Assembly (NCBI GenBank): GCA_913776255.1
Contig: CAJYLV010000022.1
Span: 1-64,000, forward strand
Source: an uncultured Sphingomonas sp.
GTDB taxonomy: Bacteria; Pseudomonadota; Alphaproteobacteria; Sphingomonadales; Sphingomonadaceae
Direction of reading: 5' to 3'
DNA: 64,000 nucleotides
The notes beneath the pieces were generated by a model. The model had not been told where the DNA came from and ran no database searches. It saw only the letters and a list, made by a program, of their open reading frames with translations. Of the stretch, positions 55,544 to 64,000 are shown piece by piece. Position numbers and translations under genes: made by a program. How positions within the stretch are numbered: position 1 is the stretch's first letter; each line of letters begins with the position of its first letter.

Positions 55544-56860
55544 ATGGGGTCGCTCGGGCGGCTGACCGCGCTGTTCCTCGGCGCGTTCGGTGCCGCGACC
55601 GCGCTGACGGGCTATGCCAGCTATTCGGCGTCGCGGCATACGATCGAGACGCTCGTCGACCGCCGGCTCGACGAGGTCAGCCGCGCGCTGCTCGACGAAT
55701 CGCTGCGCGGCAATGCAGGGGCGATCCTCGCGCGGATCACCGCGCTGTCGACGCAGCGCGAGACGGGCGATCTCGGGTTCGAGCTGGTCGACGCCAAAGG
55801 GCAGCGGCTCGGCGGCAACGTGACGGTGTCGGGCCGGGTGCCGCCGGGCTTCTCGACGCTCGCCGACAGCGTGCTGCCCGGCACCGCGACCTTCCGGATG
55901 CAGCGCCGCGACGCCGGCGGCGGGTTGCAGCTGGTGACGCTGGTCGAGACCGAGCCGATCGAAGGCTTCGCCGCGGTGTGGCTGCGCAGCTACGCGCTCG
56001 GCTTCGGGCTGATCGTCATCATCGTCGTCGCGGGCGCGGTCTCGTTCAGCATGATCGTGCGGCGGCGGATCGGCGAGCTGCGCCGCACCGCCGAGGCGAT
56101 CATCGATGGCGACCTGACGCAGCGCGTGCCGGTCGAGCCGGGCAGCGGCGCGTTTGCGGGACAGGCCGCGACCTTCAACCGGATGCTCGACCGCATCGCC
56201 GCGCTCGTGGAAAGCCTGCGCCATGTCGGCGGCGATGTCGCGCACGACCTGCGGACCCCGCTCGCGCGATTGCGCAGCCGGCTCGCGCTGATCGTCGCCG
56301 AGACGCCGACCCCCGAGCTGGAGGCCGCCCTCGATCAATGCGACGAAATGCTCGCGATGTTCTCGGCGATCCTGCGCATCTCCGAGGTCGAGGGCGGCGA
56401 GCGGCGCACCGCCTTCCGGCCGGTCGCGCTGGCGGCGATCGCGCGCGACGTCGCCGAAACGCTGGCGGCGACGGCGGCGGACAGCGGACACGTTCTGGCG
56501 ATCGGGCCGCTCGAGGACGGCGCGGTCGAGGGCGACCGCCAGTTGCTGACGCAGGCGGCGCTGAATCTGGTCGGCAACGCATTGACGCACAGTCCGCCGG
56601 GATCGCGGGTGACGGTGGCGGTGACGCGCGCGGCGGCAAAGCTGCTGCTGACGGTGACGGATGACGGGCCGGGCATCCCCGCCGCCGAACGCGCGACGGC
56701 GTTGCGGCGCTTCGGGCGGCTGGACGCGAGCCGCCATCGCCCCGGACATGGGCTGGGACTGCCGCTGGTCGAGGCAATCGCGCGGATGCACGGCGGCGCG
56801 CTGTGGCTGGAGGACGCGCGACCGGGCCTGCGCGCGACGATCGCGGTGCCGGTGGCCTGA
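55544..56860 (+). CDS. Sensor histidine kinase, HAMP/HisKA type
   Basis: A 438-residue membrane kinase: two transmembrane helices (residues about 4-24 and 152-174) around a periplasmic domain of some 125 residues, HAMP (RRRIGELRRTAEAIIDGDLTQRVPV), HisKA GGDVAHDLRTPLARLRSRLAL with the phospho-His, and HATPase (LNLVGNALTHSPPGS; VTDDGPGIP; GHGLGLPLVEAI). Partner of the preceding response regulator. Signal unknown. Confidence 0.93.
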   Translation: MGSLGRLTALFLGAFGAATALTGYASYSASRHTIETLVDRRLDEVSRALLDESLRGNAGAILARITALSTQRETGDLGFELVDAKGQRLGGNVTVSGRVPPGFSTLADSVLPGTATFRMQRRDAGGGLQLVTLVETEPIEGFAAVWLRSYALGFGLIVIIVVAGAVSFSMIVRRRIGELRRTAEAIIDGDLTQRVPVEPGSGAFAGQAATFNRMLDRIAALVESLRHVGGDVAHDLRTPLARLRSRLALIVAETPTPELEAALDQCDEMLAMFSAILRISEVEGGERRTAFRPVALAAIARDVAETLAATAADSGHVLAIGPLEDGAVEGDRQLLTQAALNLVGNALTHSPPGSRVTVAVTRAAAKLLLTVTDDGPGIPAAERATALRRFGRLDASRHRPGHGLGLPLVEAIARMHGGALWLEDARPGLRATIAVPVA

Positions 56861-56861
56861 T

Positions 56862-56962
56862 CTCTCCCCTCCCCTTCAGGGGAGGGGCCGGGGGTGGGGC
56901 AAGTTCGCACATGCAACGTTGCCGGACAGGCCCCACCCCGGCCCTCCCCTGAAGGGGAGGGA
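56862..56962. repeat. Intergenic repeat, family E copy 2
   Basis: CCCTCCCCTTCAGGGGAGGG...GGGGTGGGGC...CCCTCCCCTGAAGGGGAGGG, an inverted repeat between convergent kinase and queH genes. Confidence 0.8.
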
Positions 56963-56976
56963 GTTGACGCGCGCTT

Positions 56977-57642
56977 CTACTCCGCCTTCGCCTCGTCGCC
57001 GTAATACAGCTCGCCGATGCGGATCTCCTCGCGGCCCTGCGACACGCGATGCGCGTTGGTGTCGCGCAGCGAATAGACGCAGCCGCAATATTCCTGCTGG
57101 TAGAAATGCTCGCGCTTGGAGATTTCGATCATCCGCGCCGCACCGCCGCCCTTGCGCCAGTTGAACGTCCAATAGGCGATATCGGGATAATGCGCCGCCG
57201 CGCGCTCGCCGCAGTCGTTGATCTGCGCCATGTTCTTCCAGCGCGAGATGCCGAGCGACGAGGTGATGACCGGAAAGCCGTGCTCGTGCGCGTAAAGCGC
57301 GGTCCGCTCGAAGCGCATGTCGAAGCACATCGTGCAGCGCAGCCCGCGCTCCGGCTCGAACTCCATCCCGCGCGCGCGCTTGAACCAGTTGACGGTGTCG
57401 TAATCGGCGTCGACGAACGGGATGTCGTGCTTCTCGGCGAAGCGAATATTCTCCTCCTTGCGGAGGATATATTCCTCCTTGGGGTGGATGTTGGGATTGT
57501 AGAAGAAGATCGTATAGTCGATCCCGCTCGCGGTCATCGCCTCCATCACCTCGCCCGAACAGGGCGCGCAGCAGGAATGGAGCAGCACTTTCTTGTGCCC
57601 GTCGGGCGGGGTGAGCAGCGGGCGGTCGTAGTCGGTCGTCAT
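56977..57642 (-). CDS. queH: Epoxyqueuosine reductase QueH
   Basis: A 221-residue QueH (DUF208). It reduces epoxyqueuosine to queuosine in tRNA. Metal-binding cysteines: [12 protein letters not shown] (Cys24, Cys25, Cys28), [11 protein letters not shown] and [11 protein letters not shown]. Start is the ATG at 57642; the 18 earlier track codons run into a repeat. The queuosine precursor transporter gene is at 16.5 kb. Confidence 0.92.
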   Translation of the reverse strand: MTTDYDRPLLTPPDGHKKVLLHSCCAPCSGEVMEAMTASGIDYTIFFYNPNIHPKEEYILRKEENIRFAEKHDIPFVDADYDTVNWFKRARGMEFEPERGLRCTMCFDMRFERTALYAHEHGFPVITSSLGISRWKNMAQINDCGERAAAHYPDIAYWTFNWRKGGGAARMIEISKREHFYQQEYCGCVYSLRDTNAHRVSQGREEIRIGELYYGDEAKAE

Positions 57643-57719
57643 GCGCGCCGCCTTAGCGGAAAATGGGCGCGGGGTCACGGTGGCTCGGTCCGTCATTGCG
57701 ACCCCGGCCGTTCCGTTGT

Positions 57720-57800
57720 CGTCGCCCCGGACTTGATCCGGGGCCCCGCTTCTTCGCGACCGGTGTAAAAGCGGGATCCCGGATCAAGTCCGGGATGACG
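57720..57800. repeat. Palindromic repeat, family C copy 5
   Basis: CGTCGCCCCGGACTTGATCC...GGATCAAGTCCGGGATGACG between the HerA-like gene stop and queH. Confidence 0.85.
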
Positions 57801-57811
57801 GCAGAAACGCC

Positions 57812-59443
57812 CTACCGCCGCATCAACCCGCCAAGCACACCCCGCACCACCTGCCCCAGCAAGCCGCCGCCGCTGCTGCCGCGCCGCGAGCCGCCGAACA
57901 CCGCCTTGGTCACCTCGTTCGCCACCGCGCGCCCGACCGCCGACGACGCCGACCGCGACGCCGAGGTCATCGCGCGGTTCCACGGATCGTTCGCCGCGTC
58001 GCGCTCCGCCGCGCGGCGCGCGCGCTCCTCGTCACGCGCGGCGCGATCCGCCTCGCGCGCCGCGCGCGCGTCCTCCTTCGCCTGCGCCGCGGCGGCCTTT
58101 TCCGCATCGGTCGCGGCGCGCGCCGACGCCGCCGCGGCGGCCGCCTCCTGCGTCTTGGCGGCGAGCAGTTCCTCGGCCGATTCGCGATCGACCAGCGTGT
58201 CATACTTCGTCCCGATCGCATCGGTCTGGATCAGCACGCGCCGCTCCTCGGGCGTGACCGGGCCGACGCGGCTCGACGGCGGGCGGATCAGCGTGCGCTG
58301 CACCGGCGACGGCGCGCCATCGGGCTGGAGCAGCGACACCAGCGCCTCGCCGGTGCGCAATTCGGTGATCGCGGTCGCGACGTCGACGCCGGGGTTGGCG
58401 CGGAACGTCTCGGCGGCAGCCTGCACCGCCTTGCGGTCGCGCGGGGTGAAGGCGTTCAACTTGTGCTGCACGCGATTGCCCAATTGCCCCGCGACGCTGT
58501 CGGGCACGTCGATCGGGTTCTGCGTGATGAAATAGACGCCGACGCCCTTGGAGCGGATCAGCCGCACGACTTGCTCGATCCGGTCGAGCAACGCGGGCGG
58601 CGCCTCGTCAAACAGCAGATGCGCCTCGTCGAAGAAGAAGCACAATTTCGGCTTGTCGGCGTCCCCGACTTCGGGAAGAAACTCGAACATCTCGCCGAGC
58701 AGCCACAGCAGGAAGGTCGAATAGAGCTGCGGCGAGGCCATCAATTTGTCGGCGGCGAGGATGTTGACCAGCCCGCGCCCGTTGTCGTCGGTGCCGAACA
58801 GGTCGGTCAGCGCCAGCGCCGGCTCGCCGAAGAAATGCTCAGCCCCTTGTGCGCGCAATTGCAGCAGCGCGCGCTGGATCGCACCGATCGATTGCTTCGA
58901 GACGTTGCCGTAGTGCGTGGTGAGTTCCTCGGCGCGCTCGGCGCAATGCGCGAGCATCGCCTGCAGATCGTCGAGGTCGAGCAGCAGCAGGCCCTCTTCG
59001 TCGGCGACATGGAAGGCGATCGTCAGCACGCCCTCCTGCACCGCGTTCAGCCCCATCAGCCGCGCGAGCAGCAGCGGCCCCATCTCGCTGATCGTGGTGC
59101 GGACCGGATGGCCCTGTTCGCCGAACAGGTCCCAGAATTGCACCGGGGTGTCGGCATAATGCCAGTCGGTTGCGCCGATCTCCGCGGCGCGCGCGGCGAA
59201 GACTTCGTGGGTCTTGGCGGTCGCCGCGCCGGGCATCGCCAGCCCCGAAAGGTCGCCCTTCACGTCGGCGAGGAAACATGCGACCCCGGCGTTCGAAAAG
59301 CCCTCGACGATCCCCCGCAAGGTCACGGTCTTGCCGGTGCCGGTCGCGCCCGCGATCAAGCCGTGGCGATTGGCGCGCGCCAGCTCGAGCCGCTGCGGAT
59401 CGGCCCCGCCCGCGCCTGCGCCGATCAAGATCCCGTCCGCCAC
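57812..59443 (-). CDS. HerA-like ATPase (DUF853 family)
   Basis: A 543-residue P-loop ATPase related to HerA/FtsK. Walker A AGATGTGKTVTLRG near residues 31-43, Walker B KLCFFFDEAHLLFDEAP, sensor FITQNPIDVPDSVAGQLGNRVQHKLNAFTP. The C-terminal 120 residues are an Ala/Glu/Arg-rich predicted coiled coil followed by a Gly/Arg tail. HerA proteins act in DNA end processing or defence in other contexts, but no NurA partner is adjacent. Function here is unknown. Confidence 0.85.
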   Translation of the reverse strand: MADGILIGAGAGGADPQRLELARANRHGLIAGATGTGKTVTLRGIVEGFSNAGVACFLADVKGDLSGLAMPGAATAKTHEVFAARAAEIGATDWHYADTPVQFWDLFGEQGHPVRTTISEMGPLLLARLMGLNAVQEGVLTIAFHVADEEGLLLLDLDDLQAMLAHCAERAEELTTHYGNVSKQSIGAIQRALLQLRAQGAEHFFGEPALALTDLFGTDDNGRGLVNILAADKLMASPQLYSTFLLWLLGEMFEFLPEVGDADKPKLCFFFDEAHLLFDEAPPALLDRIEQVVRLIRSKGVGVYFITQNPIDVPDSVAGQLGNRVQHKLNAFTPRDRKAVQAAAETFRANPGVDVATAITELRTGEALVSLLQPDGAPSPVQRTLIRPPSSRVGPVTPEERRVLIQTDAIGTKYDTLVDRESAEELLAAKTQEAAAAAASARAATDAEKAAAAQAKEDARAAREADRAARDEERARRAAERDAANDPWNRAMTSASRSASSAVGRAVANEVTKAVFGGSRRGSSGGGLLGQVVRGVLGGLMRR

Positions 59444-59511
59444 GCCGCCGTCTCCCGCAACAAAAGAGCCGCCGCATCATGCGATGCGACGGCCCGTTTG
59501 GCCATAGGGAC

Positions 59512-59588
59512 CGTCATTGCGAGCGTAGCGAAGCAATCCAGGGTCGGACCAGGACGCTCTGGATTGCGTCGCTACGCTCGCAATGACG
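59512..59588. repeat. Palindromic repeat, family B copy 6
   Basis: CGTCATTGCGAGCGTAGCG...CGCTACGCTCGCAATGACG between degP stop and the HerA-like gene. Confidence 0.85.
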
Positions 59589-59599
59589 AGCGGGTTTGC

Positions 59600-59617
59600 C
59601 CCCGGTCACGACCGGGG
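59600..59617 (-). terminator. GC hairpin after degP
   Basis: CCCCGGTC/GACCGGGG perfect 8-bp stem with a 2-nt gap, 14 bp past the degP stop; no T-run, so only a possible terminator or RNA-stabilising stem. Confidence 0.4.
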
Positions 59618-59630
59618 CGACGGGTTTGCG

Positions 59631-61175
59631 TTACTTGATCTTCACCGCCAGGAAGCCGCTGGTCTGGCGACCGCGCGTCAGATTGAGCAGCACCGACGGG
59701 CGTCCCGCCGCCTTGGCCGCAGCGACGATCCGCGCGACATCCGCGCCGGTGCGCACCGGCTGCGAATTGACCGAGGAGATGACGTCGCCGCGCTTCAGCT
59801 TCTGCCCGGCGTCACTCGACGGATCGACACCCGCGACGACCACACCCTGCACGGTCGAATCGACCCCGATCGACCGCGCGATCTGCGGGGTGAGCGGCTG
59901 GACCGAGATGCCGAGCGAGCTCGACCCCGGCGTCGCCTGCGCGCCGCTGTCGTCGTCGGGCAGCCCGTCGTCGTCCTCGCCTTCACCGTTCAGGACCTTG
60001 AGCTGGTCGTCGGAGGGCCGTGTCGAGACGACAGCGTTGACCGACTGGCGCTTGCCGTCACGAATGATGTCGAGCTTGATCGTCGAACCCGGCGCGGCGT
60101 TCGCAACCAGCGACGACAGCGTACGATCCGGGGTCACGGCCTCGCCGTTGATCGCGACCACCACGTCGCCGGAGCGCAGCCCGGCCTTGGCGCCCGGCCC
60201 GCCCGGCTCGACGCGACCGATGATCTCGCCCTGATCCTTCGGCAGCCCCAAGGCGCCCGCGATATCGTCGTTCACGCGCTGGATGCCGACACCCAGATAG
60301 CCGCGCTTGACCGACTCGCCCTTCATCAGCGTGGCGAGGATCGGCTTGGCCTCGGTCGCGGGGATCGCGAAGCCGATGCCGATGTTGCCGCCCGACTGCG
60401 AATAGATCTGGCTGTTGATGCCGATCACCTCGCCGTTGAGGTTGAACATCGGGCCACCCGAATTGCCCTGGTTGATCGCGGCATCGGTCTGGATGAACGT
60501 GTCGAACGGACCCGGCTGCCCGGTCGAGCGGTGCACCGCCGAGACGATGCCCGCGGTCACGGTGCCGCCCAGCCCGAACGGCTGACCGATCGCGACCACC
60601 CAGTCGCCGACGCGCGCACGCGTCGAGTCGCCCAGCTTCACGAACGGCAGCGGGGTCGGCGAGGTGATCTTGAGCACCGCCAGATCCGAAGTCGGATCGC
60701 GCCCGATCAGCTTCGCCTTATATTCCTTGCGGTCCTGCAGCGTGACGGTGATCGACTCGACCGTCGCGCCCTTCGCCGCGGGGGCGATGACGTGGTTGTT
60801 GGTGACGACGTAGCCGTCGGCCGAGATCAGGAAGCCCGATCCGAGCGACTGGCCCTCGCGCGTCACCGGCGCGCCGCCGCCACCGCCGCCGAACTGGCCG
60901 AACAGGTCGCCGAACGGCGTGCCGGCGAACGGATTCGCCTGCTGCTGGACGGTCACCTTCTGCGTGGTGGAGATGTTGACCACCGCCGGCTGGAGCTTCG
61001 CGACCATGTCGGCGAAGCTCATCGGCGCGCCGGCGCGCGGCGCGGCGGCGCTGATCGCGCCCGGCTCGTTCTGCGCGATCTGCGCGGTGGCCGGATTCTG
61101 GAGCGCGAGCGACGCGGCCGTGCCGCCAAGCAGGAGGGCGCCGGTCAAGGCGTAAGCGTAACGCACGGTTTTCAT
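59631..61175 (-). CDS. degP: Do-family serine protease/chaperone
   Basis: A 514-residue periplasmic HtrA protease. N-terminal signal or anchor (YAYALTGALLLGGTAASLALQ), protease domain with His128 (TNNHVIAP), Asp164 (TSDLAVLKI) and Ser239 (NQGNSGGPM), then two PDZ domains. The linker between PDZ1 and PDZ2 has an acidic run (EGEDDDGLPDDDSG). It degrades or holds misfolded envelope proteins. Lies 100 bp downstream of hflC, probably in the same operon. A poly-Gly stretch follows the LFGQF of the LA loop. Confidence 0.94.
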   Translation of the reverse strand: MKTVRYAYALTGALLLGGTAASLALQNPATAQIAQNEPGAISAAAPRAGAPMSFADMVAKLQPAVVNISTTQKVTVQQQANPFAGTPFGDLFGQFGGGGGGAPVTREGQSLGSGFLISADGYVVTNNHVIAPAAKGATVESITVTLQDRKEYKAKLIGRDPTSDLAVLKITSPTPLPFVKLGDSTRARVGDWVVAIGQPFGLGGTVTAGIVSAVHRSTGQPGPFDTFIQTDAAINQGNSGGPMFNLNGEVIGINSQIYSQSGGNIGIGFAIPATEAKPILATLMKGESVKRGYLGVGIQRVNDDIAGALGLPKDQGEIIGRVEPGGPGAKAGLRSGDVVVAINGEAVTPDRTLSSLVANAAPGSTIKLDIIRDGKRQSVNAVVSTRPSDDQLKVLNGEGEDDDGLPDDDSGAQATPGSSSLGISVQPLTPQIARSIGVDSTVQGVVVAGVDPSSDAGQKLKRGDVISSVNSQPVRTGADVARIVAAAKAAGRPSVLLNLTRGRQTSGFLAVKIK

Positions 61176-61240
61176 GTCCTCTTGGTCACCCGATCCGAAA
61201 GTGATGAATACACTGCACCCTGTGCGGCAATCGCGATGAA

Positions 61241-61262
61241 CGGCGTTTGAATATGAACGCCG
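61241..61262 (-). other. Hairpin between hflC and degP
   Basis: CGGCGTT/AACGCCG 7-bp stem with an 8-nt loop, 14 bp past the hflC stop. No strong T-run; could be a weak terminator or processing site separating hflKC from degP. Confidence 0.35.
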
Positions 61263-61275
61263 CGCTCATCACCGA

Positions 61276-62151
61276 TTAACGACCGCCGCCCTCGAACGCA
61301 CGAAGATAGCCATTGTTCGGGCTCATGATGATATTGGTCGAACCTTCCGGCTGCTGACCACCATCGGCCCCGAACGTGTGGCGATAGCTCTGCATCGCGC
61401 GATAGAAGTCATAAAAATCAGCGTCCTTGCTGAACGCCTCGGCATAGATGCGCGCGGCCTGCGCATCGGCCTCGGCGCGGACGATCTGCGCCTGCTTCTG
61501 CCCCTGCGCGCGGATCGTGTTCGCCTCCTGCTGCCGCGCGGTGCGCATCCGCTGGAGCGCGCTGTCGAGCGGGCTGCCGTCGGGCAGGTCGGCGTGCTTG
61601 ATTCGCACGTCGACGATCTCGGCGCCATATTGCCGCGCCGAGCCCTGCAGCGAGTTCTGGATGGCGTCCATCACCGCGCCGCGTTCCGGGCTGAGCAGCA
61701 CCGCGAACGGCACCTTGCCGAGTTCGTTGCGCAACGCGGTGCCGAGCAGCGGGCGCAGCTGGTCCGCCACGCGCTCCTCGGTGTTCGAGGTGCTGCCGGT
61801 CGAGGTCACCGCCTTCAGCGGATCGACGATCCGGAAGCGCGCATAGGCATCGACGTTGAGCCGCAGCTGATCGGTCGACAACACCAAGGTGTTGTCGAGA
61901 TCGGCGTCGAGCACACGCTTGTCGACCCACACGATCTTGTCGATGAACGGCACGCGCGCGATCACGCCCGCGCCGGTGTTACCGATCATTTGCCCCGGCT
62001 GCCACTGGTTGACCAGCCGCACCGGATTGTTGAGCCGCAGGACCACCGCCTGCTGCGTTTCCGGCACGATCGCGAAGGTCGCCGCGGCAACGATCGCCAG
62101 CACCAGCGCCAGCATTCCGATCGCGATCGGGTTTCGCGTCAACTGACCCAT
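61276..62151 (-). CDS. hflC: HflC, modulator of FtsH
   Basis: A 291-residue SPFH/band-7 protein with one N-terminal membrane helix (IAIGMLALVLAIVAAATFAIVPETQQAVVL), the prohibitin-like domain and a coiled-coil ending in RAEADAQAARIYAEAFSKDADFYDFYRAMQSY. With HflK it forms a membrane ring that controls FtsH proteolysis. The start overlaps the hflK stop by one base. Confidence 0.94.
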   Translation of the reverse strand: MGQLTRNPIAIGMLALVLAIVAAATFAIVPETQQAVVLRLNNPVRLVNQWQPGQMIGNTGAGVIARVPFIDKIVWVDKRVLDADLDNTLVLSTDQLRLNVDAYARFRIVDPLKAVTSTGSTSNTEERVADQLRPLLGTALRNELGKVPFAVLLSPERGAVMDAIQNSLQGSARQYGAEIVDVRIKHADLPDGSPLDSALQRMRTARQQEANTIRAQGQKQAQIVRAEADAQAARIYAEAFSKDADFYDFYRAMQSYRHTFGADGGQQPEGSTNIIMSPNNGYLRAFEGGGR

Positions 62152-63251
62152 CAGCGCTGCCCTCCCTGCGCGGGGGCGGCGGGGGCGGTCGACGTGCCCT
62201 GCGCGGGTTCGACCAGCTTCCTGGCGCGATCGAGCGGCAAATATGGCGTCACGCCCGGCGTCTCGACGATCGTCTTGTCGGTCTTGGCCAGCACGGCCTC
62301 CATCGTCTCGTAATACATGCGGCGACGCGTCACTTCGGGGGCGAGGCGATATTGCGCATAGACCTGGTCGAAGGCCGCGGCCTCGCCCTGCGCGCGCGCG
62401 ATCACCTGCTGCGAATAGCTGCGCGCGTTGTTGAGGTTGCCGACCGCTTCCTGCTGCGCGGCGGTGACGGCGTTGAAGTCGTCGACCAGCGCCGCCGGCG
62501 GCGACGCCTGCTTGATCGACACGCCCTGCACGCGCACCCCGGCCTGATAGCTGTCGAGGATCTGCTGCATCGTCTGCGTCACGCGCGCCTCGATCAGCCC
62601 GCGCCCGGCGCCGATCGCGTCGTTCATCCGCGTGGTGGCCAGCACCGCGCGCATCGCGCTCTCCGCGGTCGCGCGGACGGTTTCCTGCGGGTCCTTGATC
62701 TCGAACACGTAATTGCGCGGATCGGACACGCGCCAGCGCACCGTATAGGCGAGGTCGATGATGTTCTGGTCGCCGGTCAGCACCGTCTCCCCGCCGTCCT
62801 GCGGGAATTCGTCGGTGCGCACCTGCTCGACGTCGACCTTGGTCACGTTGACGATCGGCGCGGGCAGGGTGACGCGGATGCCGGGCTCCAGCATCCCCGA
62901 ATATTTGCCGAAATAGGTGACGACCCCGCGCTGCTGCGGGCCGATCTGGTGGAAGGACGTGAGCAGCAGCCACACCGCGACGAGCAGCCCGACGCCGATC
63001 AGCCACAAGGTCCGCGCCGACGCGCCGAGCGGCAGCTGCGGGCGACCGCCACCGCCACCGCCGCCACCGACCCGCGTCTTCTTGAGGAATTCGTCGAGCG
63101 CGGTCGGCTTGGCCGAACCGCGCCGGCCACCCGGCGGCACCGACCACGGGTTTCGCGGGCCGGCATTGTCGTCGCCGCCGCCTCCCCACGGTCCATTATT
63201 GTCGGCAGCAAGGATGATCGGGCGCCGGAGCCAGCGTCGCAGGATGGTCAT
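62151..63251 (-). CDS. hflK: HflK, modulator of FtsH
   Basis: A 366-residue SPFH protein. Gly-rich cytosolic N-terminus (ending in a run of eight Gly), membrane helix LWLIGVGLLVAVWLLLTSF, then GVVTYFGKYSGMLEPGIRVTLP and the coiled-coil with NLNNARSYSQQVIARAQGEAAAFDQVYAQY. Start is ATG 63251 (MTILRRWLRRP); the 14 extra track codons lack a ribosome site. Divergent from the Mrp gene. Confidence 0.94.
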   Translation of the reverse strand: MTILRRWLRRPIILAADNNGPWGGGGDDNAGPRNPWSVPPGGRRGSAKPTALDEFLKKTRVGGGGGGGGRPQLPLGASARTLWLIGVGLLVAVWLLLTSFHQIGPQQRGVVTYFGKYSGMLEPGIRVTLPAPIVNVTKVDVEQVRTDEFPQDGGETVLTGDQNIIDLAYTVRWRVSDPRNYVFEIKDPQETVRATAESAMRAVLATTRMNDAIGAGRGLIEARVTQTMQQILDSYQAGVRVQGVSIKQASPPAALVDDFNAVTAAQQEAVGNLNNARSYSQQVIARAQGEAAAFDQVYAQYRLAPEVTRRRMYYETMEAVLAKTDKTIVETPGVTPYLPLDRARKLVEPAQGTSTAPAAPAQGGQR

Positions 63252-63323
63252 GTTGGCCTTTATAGGTGCGCGATCCACGAAAAACAGTGGCAAGCGGCGT
63301 GCACGCGCCTACGGATCGCCCGC

Positions 63324-64000
63324 ATGGACGAGAAAGATGTGGCAGCAGCCGTCGCTGCGGTGGCCGGAACCCGCGCGACCGTACGACTCGAGGGGCAGCG
63401 GATCGGCGTGGTGATCGACGCCGCCGGGCTCGATGCGTCCGCGCGCGACGCATTGGAGGCGAGCGTCCGGATGGCGGCGGCGCGCCCCGGCTATGAGGTG
63501 CGCACCGTCGTCACCGCTGAGCGCGTCGCGCGCCGGATCGTCGCGGTGGCGAGCGGCAAGGGCGGGGTCGGCAAGTCGACGCTGTCCGCCAATCTCGCGA
63601 TCGCGCTGGCGAAGGCGGGGCGACGCACCGGGCTGGTCGATGCCGACATCTACGGCCCGTCGCAGCCGCGGCTGATGGCGATCGAGGGCACGCGGCCGGA
63701 GGCGCGCGACAAGGTGTTGCTGCCGGTCGCGACTCCGTACGGTGTGCCGTTGCTGTCGATGGGGCAATTGGTCGAGCCCGGCCGCGCGATCGCGTGGCGC
63801 GGGCCGATGACCGCGGGCGCGCTGGGACAGCTGATCGACGCCGACTGGGGCGCGACCGACACGTTGGTGGTCGACCTGCCGCCCGGCACCGGCGACGTGC
63901 AGCTGACGATGGTGCAGAAGCACCGTCCGGCGGGGGCGGTGATCGTCTCGACCCCGCAGGATCTCGCGCTGATCGACGCGCGCCGCGCGATCGATCTCTT
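63324..64000 (+). CDS. Mrp/NBP35 family Fe-S cluster carrier ATPase, partial
   Basis: About 225 codons, continuing past the right edge, so absent from the ORF track. N-terminal small domain (MDEKDVAAAVAAVAGTRATVRLEG), then Walker A VASGKGGVGKSTLSANLA, VDADIYGPSQPRL and VVDLPPGTGDVQLTM, as in Mrp/ApbC. These cytoplasmic ATPases carry Fe-S clusters. Divergent from hflK. The CxxC near the C-terminus would be beyond the window. Confidence 0.9.
   Translation, partial: MDEKDVAAAVAAVAGTRATVRLEGQRIGVVIDAAGLDASARDALEASVRMAAARPGYEVRTVVTAERVARRIVAVASGKGGVGKSTLSANLAIALAKAGRRTGLVDADIYGPSQPRLMAIEGTRPEARDKVLLPVATPYGVPLLSMGQLVEPGRAIAWRGPMTAGALGQLIDADWGATDTLVVDLPPGTGDVQLTMVQKHRPAGAVIVSTPQDLALIDARRAIDL

Noticed and set aside
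63252-63293. 14-codon N-terminal extension of HflK in the track
   Set aside because: No ribosome site, and the ATG at 63251 gives the expected MTILRRWLRRP start.

Overview
The window is a GC-rich, gene-dense stretch of an alphaproteobacterial chromosome, most likely a Sphingomonas-type bacterium (Sphingomonadaceae). The evidence is the gene repertoire: FzlA-like GST, UPF0262, HWE kinase, PEP-CTERM protein ending in the sphingomonad style, a Xanthomonas/Caulobacter-type TonB receptor, QueH, HflKC-DegP, and many palindromic intergenic repeats. I see no phage, integrase, plasmid or CRISPR signal. About 54 protein genes (first and last cut by the window edge) and two tRNA genes are supported. Starts were corrected where the ORF track ran through intergenic repeats.

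Layout. (1) 1-7.9 kb: a glucuronoxylan/hexuronate locus. On the minus strand lie mannonate dehydratase (manD), a hexuronate-type MFS transporter, an SGNH esterase and an IlvD/Edd sugar-acid dehydratase (partial). Divergent on the plus strand are GH67 alpha-glucuronidase and a LacI regulator. (2) 8-9.5 kb: fzlA-like, csaA-like and yjbQ, overlapping. (3) 10-13.4 kb: SAM methyltransferase, GtrA and a GT-C-like membrane protein, with a MITE-like palindromic element between. (4) 13.4-17.2 kb: minus-strand operon vut, argB, yggT, DUF167, folD, marC. (5) 17.4-24.8 kb: nupC, PEP-CTERM protein, N-carbamoylputrescine amidase, family 5 uracil-DNA glycosylase, folK with tRNA-Lys directly behind it, an MCP, DUF4126 and DUF2934 genes. 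(6) 24.9-33 kb: glycogen-to-trehalose operon glgX, treZ, malQ, treY. (7) 33-40 kb: DUF47/Pit phosphate transport, DUF4403 lipoprotein, dnaB, UPF0262, GH25, cytidine deaminase, tRNA-Leu. (8) 40-51 kb: acs, purU, GH43, alpha/beta-hydrolase esterase, TonB receptor, malate synthase G with a divergent LysR regulator. (9) 52-57 kb: HWE sensor kinase and an OmpR/EnvZ-like pair. (10) 57-64 kb: queH, HerA-like ATPase, degP, hflC, hflK, and the start of an Mrp/NBP35 ATPase.

How parts connect (inference). Four 14-bp LacI-type palindromes, close to TGATAGCGyTAwCA, precede the SGNH esterase, the manD/GH67 divergent promoter, GH43 and the second esterase. This links the two carbohydrate islands, 40 kb apart, into one probable regulon under the LacI protein at 6.8 kb. 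The TonB receptor would import oligosaccharides, GH67/GH43 and the esterases would strip side groups, and manD with the MFS transporter would handle glucuronate. Acs and malate synthase could use the released acetate.

The most unusual features are a 27-codon ORF with a strong ribosome site followed by a terminator-like hairpin ahead of the SGNH esterase; a 270-bp nested palindrome flanked by TA; and five copies of a ~133-bp structured repeat that all sit between convergent genes. I found no clearly new defence or mobile system.
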